DNA of 64,000 nucleotides from the NCBI GenBank assembly GCA_964371655.1, contig CAYJOD010000012.1, positions 1 through 64,000 on the forward strand. Direction: 5' to 3'. Under the pieces are notes generated by a model that was not told the origin of the DNA, searched no databases, and saw nothing but the letters and a program-made list of their open reading frames with translations. The translations under genes were made by a program, and so were the position numbers. Position 1 is the first letter of the stretch. Every line of letters begins with the position of its first letter. Shown piece after piece: positions 45,101-51,575 of this stretch. The stretch is from CAZGSN01 sp964371655. Its GTDB lineage: Bacteria > Desulfobacterota > Binatia > HRBIN30.

Positions 45101-45861
45101 GTACCGCTCGGTTCGGCACCGTCGCTAGCGAACACGGTGTTGGCCCATTGGTTTCCGCTGCCGTCCATGACGCCCAAGCCGAGAGCAGCACTCGATGTAG
45201 AGACGGGTACCGTGCCGACGATGGCGCCGGCATTGGCGTGGATGACGACGTCTGGTTGAAAGCCCACGCCGCTGACAGTTCGGTTCCCCGTCGTCGTGGG
45301 CATCGCCCACTCTACGACCTTTGCCGAAACGCCCGTCCCGCCGATAGCGATGAAGTGGATACGGTACGCGGTGCTGTTGTTGGTCGTCCAATTGAGAGTG
45401 AAGCTCGTGGCGTTCCACGACGAGAGATCGGCCTCGGCGAGAAGCACTTCGCCCCACTGGACCAGGGTGAGCGCCTTGGCGGCGATTCGGCGACTTGCAT
45501 TGGACGGGTTGACTCCATCCTGGCTGGCCATCCCGATCGACCTGCTCATCGTTCCATCTGTCGCACCGAAGCCAAACACGACATTCGGCGTGGAAAGGTC
45601 GCCGGTCTTGCCTTCTGTCCAGAAGATCACTGCCTTGGGTGTCTCCCCGAGCCCGTGGGTGACGATCTGACTGGCGGGTGCGACGGCGGTAATTTTTGTA
45701 AAGCTACCAACTGCAACTGCAGCCAGCCCCGGCTGCGCGTGCAGCAGGCCAATGCACAGGAGGACGAACAACACGGCGGACTGCCGCGTGCGGCTGCGAC
45801 CCTGTGCCCCCACGGGCTGTGTTCGTACGTGCATCCATGCGCCGACCTTCGCAATATTCAC
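39127..45861 (-). CDS. Giant surface protein with eight DUF11-type repeats and two Thr-Pro linkers
   Basis: GTG 45861 (residue 57 of a frame open to 46029) has AAGGAAG upstream and opens a signal peptide (QSAVLFVLLCIGLLHAQPGLA). Next come two related beta modules (FTKITAVAPASQIVTHGLGE; FAKSTSTAPASQAVSGVGFQ) and a Thr-Pro-rich linker of about 350 residues. Eight DUF11/conserved-repeat domains of about 143 residues follow (each opening like KTATLFIDADGNGVPSPGDT and carrying ITNSGN), then a second Thr-Pro linker and a C-terminal domain of about 190 residues with several Cys. It totals about 2,240 residues. DUF11 domains form stalks in surface proteins, so this is probably a long cell-surface fibre. 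No anchor motif is visible at its end, so type II secretion is one possible route. Confidence 0.85.
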   Translation of the reverse strand: MNIAKVGAWMHVRTQPVGAQGRSRTRQSAVLFVLLCIGLLHAQPGLAAVAVGSFTKITAVAPASQIVTHGLGETPKAVIFWTEGKTGDLSTPNVVFGFGATDGTMSRSIGMASQDGVNPSNASRRIAAKALTLVQWGEVLLAEADLSSWNATSFTLNWTTNNSTAYRIHFIAIGGTGVSAKVVEWAMPTTTGNRTVSGVGFQPDVVIHANAGAIVGTVPVSTSSAALGLGVMDGSGNQWANTVFASDGAEPSGTQRGQQTDSCILAIGSGLTVAKEASWVSMNADGFTVNFTTAAASTNPMFSLALRGVTAKAGSFAKSTSTAPASQAVSGVGFQPSLLLLSSFQDVAQSVPVVNARYGLGASSGLTEGSSALQDTNGLSPTSVDGVDKVDKVFVKVNNSTPAIDAQADMSSFNSGGFTLNWTTNDAVLTQLLYLALAVAPVATPTSTPTNTPTSTPTTTPTLTPTVASTLTPTQTPTQSLTGTPTQTLTATPTITPTVTSTATNTPTQTSTSTPTGTPTTTPTVSATITITPTVTPTVTTTPTQTPTNTPTGTATWTATQTATLTATQTATITPTVTLTTTATSTQTPTNTPTHTPTITLTPTITNTPTVTPTSTDSPTGTPPATDTPTETPTHTATETATHTATQTPTSTVTETPTITPTATSTPTSTATSTATQTPTQTPTSTATSTASSTETPTSTATTTATATPTDTPTDTSTPTPTETATSTPTDTPTATPTWTPTSTPTSTPSDTPTDTPTATATDTPTATPTSTPTTSATHTTTATPTITATTTPTSTPSASPTTTATPTPTQTSTATPKPALSAEKIVILFADNDFNGAPSPGDVLRYQVTITNSGNGAATGVVFNDIPDSVTTLVPGSVTTTEGSIRSGNGGTPPVGVDLGTVAASALATITFDVTINALPAGVTSVRNQGTLTSNELPTLLTDDPTVGGSSNATVTQVTGSPLLRAKKSATLFIDSDLDGDSSPGDRLRYEVSIVNVGNSAATGVVFNDTPDTSSPLVVGSTTTTQGTVSAGNVTGNTTVAVDLGTVPAGSTVTIVLLVDINNPLPAGVTQISNQGRVSSNELPVVLTDDPAQSGDSNPTLTVTDEEAVLSATKRATLVIDADGDAQPSPGDTLLYQVQVANRGNVGASNVTLNDIPDSNTSLVAGSVVTSRGSVDEGNNGAPPITVNFGTIAGGNDSATVSFNVTINNPLPANVPRVINQGSVSSDQLPTLSTDDPAVTGSTDPTVTNVTAAPKISALKTATEVVDADDNGVASPGDTLLYRVTITNSGNTASTSTSFSDLLDPNTHLVVGSVQTSAGTVTTGNTAGNASVAVSVGTIPGDGGSVTITFRATIDDPLPANVASVQNQGSVSGGNFPTQLTDDPDTAVANDPTSTSVTTSPAMAVSKTVVLDTDADSDGVASPGDTLRYQLTIRNSGNQAAADVTLTDIPDNSTALVEGSVQTNDGTVAVGNAPGDTHVVVDVGSLPGGGGSTTIGFRVTIVDPLPPGVTQVSNQAQATGTNFPAEPSDDPTTAPNHDPTITNVTAAPGGSAYKTATLFIDADGNGVPSPGDTLLYKFDFVNTGNAAFTDLSAVDVPDPNTTLVVGSMQISQGTITSGNTPGDSLVATTIGTIPGRGGRLTASFLVTINNPLPSGVTQISNQAIGYVMGFPFGASDDPSTAAPDDATVTQVTAAPAGTLAKIATLFNDADGNGFPSAGDTLLYRFDFTNTGNTAFTGITAVDDPDSNTRLVAGSVQISRGTITSGNGAGDTQAAFDLGTIPVGERLTASFLVTINNPLPLGVTQVSNQAQGFSFGFPLGGSDDPSTPVADDPTVTQVTTSPSGNAFKTAALFTDADGNGIPSAGDTLLYAFEFTNTGNTPLSAISTVDTLDPNTTLVVGSLQISRGTITSGNSSGDTQVAADIGTIAPGVRVAGSFLATINNPLPAGVTQVSNQALGFSYGYPTGGSDDPSTATLNDATVTDVTAEFVPTPTGTPTSTPTITPTETATTTQTPTESPTNTVTQTATRTSTETWTATVTPTMTATPSPPPSPSPTSTATVPPCPPLPAKNCRTSGKARLLVANIANANHDQVNWKWYRGSTTTIADFGDPVSGTTRYELCIYDEVGGVPHLALQAVAADGICVGMFPCWISTPRGFTYNNKAKTPDGIVRIMLQPTGVRQAQVSVRAIGSNLLLPTPANAQNMFAQNPNLVVQLRRSDSPICWENSFPAPARRSTDAKFSVRLP
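43420..44545 (-). repeat. Coding Thr-Pro minisatellite inside the giant surface protein
   Basis: Degenerate 6- and 12-bp units (coding strand ACNCCNACN...) encode the first Thr-Pro linker, over 370 residues of TPT/TAT/TPS units. Such an array is prone to slippage, so its length may vary between strains. On the plus strand it reads as long Val-Gly frames, which are not genes. Confidence 0.85.
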
Positions 45862-46726
45862 AACACTTCCTTTTCTTCTCACACGGAACGGCTTTCGCCT
45901 GGCCATGCCTAAGGCGCGCGCGCTCCCTCGACCCCCTAGACGAGAGGGCGGCGGCACCGCTGCTGTAACCCTTGTTCTCCTATTGCCTGCGGAAGAAAGT
46001 GGAGGCGTGCTGCGGGTTGCTCGATTCAACGCCAGCCACTACTCAGGAGTCTCGTCGCCGGCCTATCGGCCACATCGAGAGCGTCCCACTACAGTAGTAA
46101 TCACTCTTCCAAAATAGCTAGGTATTATTTTCTGCTGTCTAGCCTCACCACAATGCGTCCGCGGGTAAATCTCTTAATCTACCAACTGAGCAATATGCGA
46201 GCCGACCTGGATATGAACACCCAGGTCGCGACGGCTAAAGTTTGAGCGCCACTGTGGTGACGGTGCGGCGCCGGGTACGGCGCTAACGATAGGGCTCGAC
46301 GTCGGCGGGGCCACGCGAATCAGGAGAGTGGTAACCGAACCGGACACCGTCACTCTTTTGATCGGTCAACCTTCGTGGGCTCGCACGGGGAGCTTCGGGT
46401 CTTCTCCGCCGATCCGCCGGCCGATGGCTGTCAAAGAATCGCGCCGAAGACGTCGGTGCTCCTGCGATGGGCCTCCCAATGGGTGATCCGCGAAAGAACG
46501 GCGCCGGGTGATGTGCGCGCGTCATCGCAAGCCCTCATCGTTCTTAGAGCCTCGGTTCCAGGCCCAAAACCAAGCCTCCAAGACCCTACATGTCCTGTCG
46601 AGGAAATGCTTTGGACGTGTATTCAGCTAGTTCGCTCGGTCTGACCCCAGGGGAACCACGCCTGCCGACCGACGGCTACACCTTTAGCCTGAGCCCAAAC
46701 CACAGCGCCACATCTCGACTCTACCC
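45862..46726. other. Upstream region of the giant surface protein and repeat-poor spacer
   Basis: No convincing gene. The DNA from 46090 to 46150 is AT-rich (CTTCCAAAATAGCTAGGTAT) and may hold the surface-protein promoter. At 46171-46191, read on the minus strand, GCTCAGTTGGTAGATTAAGAG resembles a tRNA D-arm, but no acceptor, anticodon or T-arm can be drawn around it. Confidence 0.4.
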
Positions 46727-46912
46727 GGCTTTGCCCGCCAATTGAAATGGAGCACCCTTCGATACGCTGCCAAGAGAAGGCGGCTACTCAGGGTGAACGG
46801 TTGGGGGCCCGATGATCAAAGGCTTTTGTCCGTTCGCCCTGAGCAGGCCCCGTCTTCTCAGGGGCCGTATCGAAGGGCAGGGTCGTTCGAAATTGAATTG
46901 GCGGGCAAAGCC
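46727..46912. repeat. Cross-shaped inverted-repeat element, copy 4
   Basis: This is a complete 186-bp copy. Terminal arms GGCTTTGCCCGCCAATT and AATTGGCGGGCAAAGCC enclose the stem CCCTTCGATACG / CGTATCGAAGGG, the arm GCTGCC-aagagaa-GGCGGC, the inner stem CTACTCAGGGTGAACGG / CCGTTCGCCCTGAGCAG, and the arm GGCCCC-gtcttctca-GGGGCC. It lies in the opposite orientation to copy 3. It ends 26 bp from the end of the extended toxin reading frame. Confidence 0.87.
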
Positions 46913-46937
46913 ACTCTACCCTGACAAACTGTTCCCT

Positions 46938-47471
46938 CTATTCGAAAAGTCGTCGCAGAGCGGCATGTGCTTCATCCATGATCTGACGAGAGATCCATAA
47001 GGACGAGCGGCCGAGTCGGTCGATTGCGGTTCGAGCTTGTGGCTGGGTCAAGCGTTCGGATGCCGCGGCCTACAGAACGATGCCGAGGGACCCATGCACC
47101 TCGAGCCCGGCCAATTGTGCGACCATGCGTGCTGCGGCGTCGTCAGTCAGGAGCCAATCTGCCCTGAGGGACTTGGCAAGCACAATCGCCTCGGCTTCGC
47201 CGGCGCCGAGTTCCTGAGCGAGTTGTCGCGTCGCCAGTTCGTAACCTTTGACGCGCTGCAACGATCGAACTCGAAGCCATCGAGACTTGAGCTCTGCCCA
47301 TCCTGGAAGATGCTGCTTGATCTCGCTTTCCACGGCGCGAGGAACGATCACCTCGCCGGCATAGGAGAGCACTTCCAGTGCTTGCGCTTCATGAAGATGA
47401 AGAATTGGCCCGGTATCGCAGACGACGATCTTCAGGCGGCGCGTTTTCGTTTCTTTTGCGTGAGTGCCCAA
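46938..47471 (-). pseudogene. PIN-domain toxin (VapC-like) interrupted by an in-frame TAG
   Basis: The first 133 codons give a PIN-type nuclease: VVCDTGPILHLHEAQALEVL with the first Asp, IVPRAVESEIKQHLP, LGAGEAEAIVLAKSLRADWL with the central acidic residues, and LLTDDAAARMVAQLAGLEVH with the last ones. The frame stops at TAG 47070-47072, but the same frame continues for another 43 codons (AAASERLTQPQARTAIDRLG...), as full-length relatives do, to a stop at 46938. All catalytic Asp/Glu lie before the TAG, so the short product might still be active. It overlaps the antitoxin gene by 40 bp. PIN toxins cleave RNA. Confidence 0.75.
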
Positions 47472-47641
47472 GCGATGTCCTCGCGCATGATGTGGTCGAC
47501 GACTTCAATGCGATTGTGTCGAACGAAGTCGATGACCGCGGCGCGGACAGCCTCGCCTTCCGATGGAAACCATCCAGCCTGCACGTAACGCCCAATCTCC
47601 TTCGCGGCGCGGTCGGGTAGTTCGATGATGATCTTCTTCAT
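47432..47641 (-). CDS. Ribbon-helix-helix antitoxin
   Basis: This 69-residue protein begins with the ribbon strand MKKIIIELPDRAAKEIGRYV, followed by GWFPSEGEAVRAAVIDFVRH, the pattern of CopG/Arc-type antitoxins. The basic tail (ALTQKKRKRAA) overlaps the start of the PIN toxin gene by 40 bp, the usual antitoxin-toxin order. It would neutralise the toxin and repress its own operon. Confidence 0.75.
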   Translation of the reverse strand: MKKIIIELPDRAAKEIGRYVQAGWFPSEGEAVRAAVIDFVRHNRIEVVDHIMREDIAWALTQKKRKRAA

Positions 47642-47713
47642 GTCATCGCCTCATTGATGATGAACTCCTACCACCGCAGTCACCCCGTGCCAACCAACAG
47701 CGAACAGCTATCA

Positions 47714-47812
47714 CCCGGCAAGGTTCTGCTGCGCCAGCGCCGGCCTTGGTGCGACGGCATACGAGCGATCCGCTTCGAGCTTATCGAGCTGCTGGAAAAA
47801 CTTGCCGCATGA
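47714..47812 (+). pseudogene. C-terminal remnant of an IS91-type (Y2) transposase
   Basis: The frame PGKVLLRQRRPWCDGIRAIR continuing FELIELLEKLAA and a stop resembles the segment of IS91-family transposases (...RRPW.DGT....F.P.E..EKLAAL...). Only about 32 codons are left, with no catalytic Tyr region, so this is a fossil of a rolling-circle element. The rest of 47642-48152 carries repeat scraps such as AGGCCGTAGACCGTAGGCTG and no gene. Confidence 0.45.
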
Positions 47813-48152
47813 CAGCTGTCCTTGAAATGGCGCGAAGAAATCTTTGCGCCACGCGATCATCGACGGGATTCGTAAGACAGCGTGGCCGACTGGCCGAAAC
47901 CAAAGGAGCCACGCAGGCTATAGGCCGTAGACCGTAGGCTGCGGGTCGGAGCCCCTCCCCGCCTGACCCCGAAACATCGGACTCCATCGGCATTCATCCG
48001 CGGTTCAACCGTCCTTCCCCGGTCTACTCCACTCACGGTGTATTCCGGCTCCAACGTCTCGGATGTGGCTAGTTGTATGCGTTGGCAGCCGCATCCACTT
48101 CGGATTGAGGCATGGATCGCGCGCGGCGCGGTCCCGGCCTCTTCATCGAGCG

Positions 48153-49133
48153 TTACGGTTGCTTGGCCAGCAGTCGCGCCGCGTCCTTGGCGAAGTAGGT
48201 CAAGATCATGCTCGCCCCGGCGCGGCGGATGGCGGTGAGAGTTTCCATCATGACCCGCGATTCATCGATCCAACCTTGCTGCGCCGCTGCCTTGATCATC
48301 GCGTATTCGCCGCTGACATTGTACGCGGCCACCGGGTACCCGAAGCTCTCTTTCACACGCCAGATCAAGTCGAGATAGGCGAGGGCCGGCTTCACCATGA
48401 CGATGTCGGCGCCTTCTTCGATGTCGAGCTCGACCTCGCGCAAGGCCTCGTCGCCGTTGGGTGGATCCATCTGATAGGAGCGGCGGTCGCCGAACTGCGG
48501 CGTCGATTCGGCGGCCTCGCGGAAAGGACCATAGAACCCCGAGGCGAACTTCGCGGCGTACGCCATGATCGGAATTTGCTCGAAGCCTTCCTCGTCGAGG
48601 CTGTCGCGGATGGCGGCGACGCGTCCATCCATCATGTCGGAAGGTGCCACCATGTCGGCGCCGGCCTGCGCATGCGACAGGGCTTCCTTTGCCAGCAGGT
48701 CTAGGGTGGAATCGTTGTCGACATCCTCGCCGATCACGACGCCGCAATGGCCGTGGTCGGTGTATTCGCACAGGCAGACGTCGGTGATCAGGGTAAGGTC
48801 GGGCACGGCCGCTTTGATGGCGCGCAGGGCCTTCTGGACGATGCCATTTTCGGCATACGCCCCGGACCCGGCGCTGTCCTTTTTGTCGGGGATGCCGAAT
48901 AGAATCACCGCGGGGATGCCGAGATCGCGGATCTGCTTGCACTCCTCGACGGCGCTGTCGACCGAGAGCTGCGCGATTCCAGGCATGCTCGATACCGGGT
49001 TCACGATATGGGTGCCGGGGACCACGAATAGTGGCATGATCAGGTTGTCGACGCTCAGGCGCGTCTCACGAACCATGCGGCGCAGGGTTTCGGTGCGTCG
49101 CAAGCGCCGCAGGCGGTATTCCGGGAATCCCAT
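48153..49133 (-). CDS. hemB: Delta-aminolevulinic acid dehydratase (porphobilinogen synthase)
   Basis: This 326-residue enzyme condenses two 5-aminolevulinate molecules to porphobilinogen. The zinc-site cysteines C120, C122 and C130 are present (DVCLCEYTDHGHCG), so it is the zinc-dependent type. The Schiff-base lysines lie in MAYAAKFASGFYGPF and VMVKPALAYLD. I chose ATG 49133 because GGAG lies six bases upstream; ATG 49139 has no spacing to it. The stop of cobA-hemD is only three bases upstream, so translation is coupled. It is the last gene of the tetrapyrrole operon. Confidence 0.96.
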   Translation of the reverse strand: MGFPEYRLRRLRRTETLRRMVRETRLSVDNLIMPLFVVPGTHIVNPVSSMPGIAQLSVDSAVEECKQIRDLGIPAVILFGIPDKKDSAGSGAYAENGIVQKALRAIKAAVPDLTLITDVCLCEYTDHGHCGVVIGEDVDNDSTLDLLAKEALSHAQAGADMVAPSDMMDGRVAAIRDSLDEEGFEQIPIMAYAAKFASGFYGPFREAAESTPQFGDRRSYQMDPPNGDEALREVELDIEEGADIVMVKPALAYLDLIWRVKESFGYPVAAYNVSGEYAMIKAAAQQGWIDESRVMMETLTAIRRAGASMILTYFAKDAARLLAKQP

Positions 49134-49135
49134 GA

Positions 49136-50653
49136 TCATCTCCTTTGCAGCTGTTGTACGATCGCGTCGACGAAGGCCGGAACGGTATACGCATCCGGTT
49201 GGATCGCGACGGTCATTCCGTAGCTGCGTGCCGTGTCGGCGGTGATCGGTCCGATGCAGCCTACTTGGACGTGGGTCAGCAGAGCCGCTGCATCCGTGCC
49301 CACCGCGGCGACGAAGTTGTGTACCGTGCTCGAGCTGGTGAAGGTGATCACGTCGACCGCTCCTTGGGTAAGCAGCTGGCGTAGCTCTTCGACGTGCTGC
49401 GCCGGCGCGATGCTTTGGTAGGTGATGACTTCCTCCACCACTGCACCGAGGCTGCGCAGCTGCTCCGGCAGCAGGGCGCGGGCGCCGGCGGCGCGCGGTA
49501 GCAGGATGCGCTTTCCAGCTATTCCCGTCGCGGCGAGCGCGTCGACGACCGCCTCGGCGCGGTACTCGGCTGGAATCGAAGCGACGCGCACGCCGTGTTC
49601 GGTCAGCGTCTTCGCCGTTTGCGGCCCAATCGCGGCAAACTTTGCGCGGTGCCAGTCGCGGATGTCGCCGCCGATGGCCGCGATGCGATCGAAGAAGGCG
49701 CGCACTCCGTTGGCGCTGGTGAGCACGACCCAATCGAATTGGTCGGCGCGCCGCAGGGCGTCATCGACTGCGTCGTAGGAGTCGGGCGCGGCGATCTCGA
49801 TCGTCGGAAAGGGTACGACCTCGGCTCCCCACGCCTCGAGCAGATCCGCAAAGTCGGCGGCCTGATGGCGCGGACGCGTGATCACGATGCGGCGGCCGAA
49901 CAGCGGTTTGCGCTCGAACCAGTTGAGGCGCTCGCGCAGGCGCACCACCTCGCCGACGATGGCGAGTGCAGGGGGTCGCACGTGCTGCTCGTCGGCGCGG
50001 TCGGCGAGCGTGGCAACGGTGCCGACGATGGTTCGCTGCGCCGCGCGCGTGCCCCATTCGATCACGGCGGCGGGTGTCGAGGCAGCCAACCCGGCGTTCC
50101 TCAACTTCTCCATGTTGGCGCGCAGCTGGCGCTGGGTCATGAGGATCACCAGGGTGCTGCCGCTACGAGCCAGCTCCTCCCAATGCACGGCGAGCTCAGG
50201 TTTGTCGTGGTATTCGTATCCGGTGGTGAAGATCACGTTGGAAGCGAGATCGCGATGGGTCAGCGGAATTCCGGCGTAGGCGGGCACGGCGACGGCGGCG
50301 GTGACGCCGGGCACGATCTCGAAATCGATGCCGGCTGCGACGGCGGCCTCGGCTTCCTCCGCGCCGCGTCCGAAGATGACCGGGTCGCCGCCCTTCAAGC
50401 GCACGACGTTCAACCCCTGGCGGGCACAGTCGACGATGAGAGCGTTGATCCCGCTCTGTTCGACACGGCTGCCGCCACCGTGCTTGGCGACCAGGATTCG
50501 TCGCGCCGCTGCCGGCGCGTGGTCAAGCAGGCGGGGATTGGCGAGATAGTCGTAGACGATGACGTCGGCGTGCTCCAAGCAGCGCTTACCCTTGAGAGTC
50601 ATGAGGCCCGGATCACCGGGGCCCGCGCCGACGAGGTAGATCTTACCGAGCAT
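49136..50653 (-). CDS. cobA-hemD: Fused uroporphyrinogen-III C-methyltransferase and uroporphyrinogen-III synthase
   Basis: The 505-residue product has an N-terminal SUMT domain (about residues 1-245: IYLVGAGPGDPGLMTLKGKR, VVRLKGGDPVIFGRGAEEAE, AGIPLTHRDLASNV). It is followed by a HemD domain (about 255-505: RRIVITRPRHQAADFADLLE, DWVVLTSANGVRAFFDRI, DVITFTSSSTVHNFVAAVG, CIGPITADTARSYG). HemD closes hydroxymethylbilane to uroporphyrinogen III, and SUMT adds two methyl groups to make precorrin-2 for siroheme or cobalamin. The fusion therefore joins the branch point. ATG 50653 overlaps the end of hemC by 11 bp. The fused form is known from Clostridia and Deltaproteobacteria-like lineages. Confidence 0.94.
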   Translation of the reverse strand: MLGKIYLVGAGPGDPGLMTLKGKRCLEHADVIVYDYLANPRLLDHAPAAARRILVAKHGGGSRVEQSGINALIVDCARQGLNVVRLKGGDPVIFGRGAEEAEAAVAAGIDFEIVPGVTAAVAVPAYAGIPLTHRDLASNVIFTTGYEYHDKPELAVHWEELARSGSTLVILMTQRQLRANMEKLRNAGLAASTPAAVIEWGTRAAQRTIVGTVATLADRADEQHVRPPALAIVGEVVRLRERLNWFERKPLFGRRIVITRPRHQAADFADLLEAWGAEVVPFPTIEIAAPDSYDAVDDALRRADQFDWVVLTSANGVRAFFDRIAAIGGDIRDWHRAKFAAIGPQTAKTLTEHGVRVASIPAEYRAEAVVDALAATGIAGKRILLPRAAGARALLPEQLRSLGAVVEEVITYQSIAPAQHVEELRQLLTQGAVDVITFTSSSTVHNFVAAVGTDAAALLTHVQVGCIGPITADTARSYGMTVAIQPDAYTVPAFVDAIVQQLQRR

Positions 50654-51575
50654 GCTCGGACTCGATGAGGGCGCGCAGGATCTCGCGGCCGCCAAGATCG
50701 AGGATTTGCTCTCCCAGCTGGGTTCCAATCTGTGCCGCCGCGGTGGCGGAACCGCTGAGCTCGCGCCGTACGACCTCGCGTCCGTCAGGGCTGGCGACAA
50801 GGGCATCGAGCCGCAGCTTGTCGCCATTCAGGGTTGCGTAGGCGGCCAGAGGGGTGTGACACGATCCGCCCACGGCGCGCAGAAAGGCGCGTTCGGCGGT
50901 GACGGCGATGCGCGTCGGCGCGTGTTCGAGCTCGGCGAGCAGGGTCACGGTGTCATCGTCGCGCGATTCAATCGCCAGAGCTCCCTGGCCGACGGCAGGG
51001 AGAAACACGTCGAGGTCCAGAGCCTCGGCTTCGTCGCGTTCGATGCCCAAGCGCCGCAGCCCTGCCGCGGCGAGCACGATGGCATCGAGCTCGCCGGCAT
51101 CGAGCTTGCGCAGGCGCGAGTCGACGTTGCCGCGCAAGGCCTCGATGTGCAGGTCAGGTCGTTGCAGAAGCAACAGCGCCATGCGCCGCAGACTGCTGGT
51201 GCCGACGCGCGCCGCGTTGGGGAGCTTGTGCAGCCGGGTGCCGCCGCGGGCGATGAGCACGTCGCGTGCGTCCTCGCGGTGCGGCACGGCAGCGAGCACC
51301 AAACCGGGGGCGAGCTCGTTGGGTACGTCCTTCATCGAGTGGACCGCGCAATCGATCTGGCGCGCCTGCATCGCCTCCTCGATCTCCTTCACGAACACGC
51401 CCTTGCCGCCCAGGGTGCTGAGCGGCTGATCGAGAAAGCGATCCCCGGTCGTCTTGATGACAACGAGGTCGATCGTGGCGCTGGGATGGATTCTTTGCAG
51501 CTCGCTCTGCACCCAGCGCGACTGCGTCAGGGCGAGCTTGCTGCCACGCGTGCCGATGCGGATGGTGTGGCTCAA
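50643..51575 (-). CDS. hemC: Porphobilinogen deaminase (hydroxymethylbilane synthase)
   Basis: This 310-residue enzyme polymerises four porphobilinogens. Family landmarks are IRIGTRGSKLALTQSRWVQS, GKGVFVKEIEEAM, CAVHSMKDVPNELAPGLVLA, RVGTSSLRRMALLL and the dipyrromethane-cofactor Cys C239 (AVGGSCHTPLAAYA). The start ATG overlaps the hemA stop by 4 bp. Length and motifs are those of a complete, functional enzyme. Confidence 0.97.
   Translation of the reverse strand: MSHTIRIGTRGSKLALTQSRWVQSELQRIHPSATIDLVVIKTTGDRFLDQPLSTLGGKGVFVKEIEEAMQARQIDCAVHSMKDVPNELAPGLVLAAVPHREDARDVLIARGGTRLHKLPNAARVGTSSLRRMALLLLQRPDLHIEALRGNVDSRLRKLDAGELDAIVLAAAGLRRLGIERDEAEALDLDVFLPAVGQGALAIESRDDDTVTLLAELEHAPTRIAVTAERAFLRAVGGSCHTPLAAYATLNGDKLRLDALVASPDGREVVRRELSGSATAAAQIGTQLGEQILDLGGREILRALIESEHAR

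Noticed and set aside
46171..46191. tRNA-like D-arm sequence on the minus strand (GCTCAGTTGGTAGA)
   Set aside because: No acceptor stem, anticodon arm or T-arm can be built around it; at most a fragment.
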